Shown: positions 61,359-64,000 of the stretch, piece by piece
Position numbering within the stretch: position 1 is the first letter of the stretch
How the letters are laid out: each line of letters begins with the position of its first letter
Source of the DNA: Rhea pennata
Taxonomy: Eukaryota > Chordata > Aves > Rheiformes > Rheidae
DNA length: 64,000 nucleotides
Direction of reading: 5' to 3'
NCBI RefSeq assembly: GCF_028389875.1
Contig: NC_084664.1
Location: 119,357,966-119,421,965 of the forward strand
The notes under the pieces: model-generated
Database searches by the model: none
The model's input: the letters and a program-made list of their open reading frames with translations, nothing else
What the model was told of the DNA's origin: nothing
Program-made: the position numbers and the translations under genes

Positions 61359-63242
61359 TTCCCACTAATGAACCTTCATCCTGATCAGCCAGAGAGAGGA
61401 ACAAGATAAGTCCTATTTGTGTGAATGCTGAGTGTTTGTCTGTTCTGATCTATGTGGCCAGCTGTGTGTATATTTATACAAATATATAAATATATGTATG
61501 GCACATGTGTGTCTGTGCATGTGCCTACTGGGAATACAGGCTTAGCCTCACAACTGGCTGGAGCTGGGGGCTTGGCATTTCAGCAGCCTTGCCTCTGGCT
61601 GGGCTACCAGATTTAGCAGGTCCCTAGCAGATGTTCCTCCAAAGCCATCTTTGATTCAGCTATGTCTTTTCCTCCATTTCTATTGCTTAGTCAGCCTTGA
61701 TTGAACAAAGAACTTTAATATGTATATAGTTTAATCTGGACTCATGTTCATAAATTGCTGAGTTTGAGATTACTCTGCTCTTGAATCCTGGCCTCCCATC
61801 TTTCTTGTTCTCAGGGAAGCAGTCATCTCACCTACCTTAAACAACTCCATCTGAGATAGCTCCCTACATAGTCAGTGGGGAGTAATAGACTTTTACGAAG
61901 TATTTTATTTGCTCTCTCTCTTTAGGAGATATATAACAGCTTAGTAGGACTTGCTTTTCTTCACTGAGTGGTAAAAGGATCTGCATTATTAACTTACAGG
62001 CAATTAATATTGCAAAGACCTTCATGGCAAGTTTATATCACTCGTCTTCTAACAGGACTACAGTTGATATTTCTTTGATGGCAGACCTTTAAGGAGCAAC
62101 CAACTGGAGAGTAGTGTTGCACTGGTGATACAACGAAAGCACTCACATGTCTGACTGTACTGTGCCACCAGCACACCAGGATTCTTGTCTGGAAAATTAG
62201 ATCCAAATTCTGGTTTAAATTTCTCTGCTGGTATAAACAGGTTCGACTCCATTAGCATGCCTGAAAATTATCTACTTACATGAACAGAGAAGCTGACCTG
62301 GTGCCTTCAACTGAAATGTGCAAGTATGGTCCTGGCCATGTATTGGCATGTTTCATAACTGTGGTAGTATTTGTTCATTTCTACCTGAATACATCCTGCC
62401 TGTCTTGCTTCCTGTTCTTCCGATGGATTTGACAACCTGTCTCACTTCTTGGGCTAATTTCCTAGGGCTAATCTGATGGCTAATCTCCAACTGATTTCCT
62501 ATCCTGACTCAAAAGTAGCTCCAGCTCTCTGGTAACTTGTATGCATTTCTTGTGTTTGTAAAATATGTGGGAATCTGGGGGGCTGAAATGACCTTAACTA
62601 AATGAAACAATACGCTGATGTATTCTGTTACACAGTTTGGACTCCCAGGAGATTCTCATGAATCTAACAAACATTCAAAATTCTGGAAGCATAACTAAGC
62701 TTGAATCTTAGCTCCTCATTTGTTTCTAAAAATACTGCAGTTTTTCTACTCAAAAAATAGTAACACAAAATAGCAACTGGATTCTAAAATTTTATTTATT
62801 AAATCAGGAAATAACTCAGTACTCTACCAAATACTTTCTTTTCTTCTTCCTCTTTTCTTGGTAAGCCTGCAGAGAGGATTTTCAACAAATGGGGAAAGGG
62901 TGAAACATAGAAAGGATGTTAGAGTTCAATAACAGCATGTTACGTATGTTCCAAAGAAAATAGAAACATCACCTCAGGGACTTGATCTGAACATCTGCAT
63001 TATAATAACGTGGTGGAACATTCAGATCCAAAGCTGGGAGATAGAGGAATGTGACCAGCGTCACTCCCAGGTGTGGTGCGAGGATGTTCGGCAGCCAAGA
63101 GGAAAGGGACTCTTTTTTCAGTAGCAGAAAATTCTCCAAGCACCATCTGGATTTGAATAGAGGATACTTAGAGGAAATAATGTATAAACTATGACACTAT
63201 CCTTTGTAATTCACATGCTTTTGCAAACACATCCTTTTTATA
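61359..63242. other. Intergenic, no gene recognised
   Basis: Unique DNA with a second AT-rich tract at about 61467-61500. No gene, tRNA or clear repeat copy was supported. Confidence 0.4.
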
Positions 63243-63290
63243 ACACACAAACACACAAGCACGCGCATGCACGCGCGCACACACACACGC
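63243..63290. repeat. (CA)n/(CG)n alternating tract
   Basis: CACA units interspersed with GCGC steps ('cacgcgcatgcacgcgcgca' and neighbours). Almost perfectly alternating purine-pyrimidine over about 35 bases. Confidence 0.85.
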
Positions 63291-63582
63291 AGAGTTTATG
63301 TACTCCCACAACCTAGAAATGCATTCATATTGTATAGCTTTTTTAATCCAGTGAACCAATAAGTTTCTTGAGGAGGAGAGAACATGGCCAAAAGATAGAA
63401 AAGAAATGGAATTTCCCTTTGTCATATAAACGTGAGACAGGATAAGTTTGCTTTCCTTAGTTAACCCAGCCAGATCATTAGCTTAAAATTCAATAATACT
63501 GTAATTGACTTCCATGTAATGGAAGGGAATAGGTAAGTGTAAAGGCCTCACAAGAGTTTAGCACTAGATATCTTTGCCTTTC

Positions 63583-63835
63583 ACAGAACCACAGAATGGT
63601 TGAAGCTGGAAGGGACCTCTGGAGATCATCTAGTCCATCTCGTTTGCTCAAGCAGGGTCACCTACAGCACGTTGCAGAGGATCGTGCCCAGGTGGGTTTT
63701 GAATATTTCCAGAGAAGGAGACTCCACAGCGTCTCTGGGCAACCTGTTCCAGTGCTCTGTCACCCTCACAGTAAAGAAGTTTTTCCTTATATTTAGGTGG
63801 AACTTCCTGTGTTTCAATTTCCGGCTGATGCTTCC
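63583..63835 (-). repeat. CR1 LINE 3' end
   Basis: Reverse-orientation CR1 starting at 'cagaaccacagaatggttga' and continuing through 'gaagggacctctggagatca', 'tttgctcaagcagggtcacc' and 'ctgggcaacctgttccagtg'. It loses similarity past about 63835. It is similar in sequence to the copy at 24175-24560 and probably belongs to the same or a sister subfamily. Confidence 0.92.
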
Positions 63836-64000
63836 TCACCATGTCTGCCAGGGGTTTGCTCTTGTAAAAAGTCCATAGGATCTGAAAAAAGTGACGTCAG
63901 AAAGATTCTGTGGAGAAGTAACAAGACTCAAAAGGATTTATTCTAAAAACTACATTATTGATTAAAGTGATCTTGATTTTTTTCCTACAGATTTAATAAG

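Noticed and set aside
53640-64000. Search for FABP5 exons on both strands
   Set aside because: No segment resembling FABP5 exon 1 or its exon 2 and exon 3 motifs was found; it presumably lies beyond the window.

Overview
The window is vertebrate nuclear DNA, and the repeats point to a bird. Most recognisable repeats are CR1 LINE 3' ends. One of them, inside an FABP4 intron, ends in the 8-bp tandem repeat typical of avian CR1. Coding content is low, introns are short, and the two intact genes have the four-exon layout of intracellular lipid-binding proteins. I cannot name the species. A turtle or crocodilian is less likely but not excluded from sequence alone.

The locus is part of the tandem fatty-acid-binding-protein (FABP) cluster. 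Two intact genes lie on the + strand: FABP4 (40331-43657) and PMP2/FABP8 (49768-53440). Each encodes 132 residues with coding exons of 73, 173, 102 and 51 nt and identical intron phases (1, 0, 0). Each has a TATA-like box upstream and an AATAAA signal downstream.

The main discovery is a third, dead FABP gene on the same strand at 13923-19228. All four exons can be found by alignment to the live genes. Exon 1 has two in-frame stops, at the invariant Trp and at the Glu of the Ser-Ser-Glu-Asn segment, and has lost its donor. Exon 2 has a 1-nt deletion and a (TTTTA)n tract against its acceptor. Exon 3 is still open and full length but has lost its acceptor AG. Exon 4 is shifted at its start. It lies upstream of FABP4, where mammals have FABP12, and small residue clues (Lys-Ser after the Gly-Thr-Trp position, a Thr-Pro-Asp-Gly stretch) favour FABP12 over a random duplicate. 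Nothing FABP-like was seen at the mammalian FABP9 position between FABP4 and PMP2.

Layout: 1-13.9 kb holds old CR1 fragments and no gene; 13.9-19.2 kb is the FABP12-like pseudogene; 19.2-40.2 kb is a gene-poor spacer; 40.2-43.8 kb is FABP4; 43.8-49.6 kb is a spacer; 49.6-53.6 kb is PMP2; 54.4-56.1 kb has two CpG-rich blocks with no recognised gene; 56.1-64 kb is a spacer with CR1 copies and microsatellites. FABP5 and IMPA1, which flank this cluster in mammals, were not found and presumably lie outside the window.

The live genes encode cytosolic carriers of long-chain fatty acids. FABP4 acts in adipocytes and macrophages, and PMP2 acts in myelinating Schwann cells. They are paralogues, not members of one pathway.
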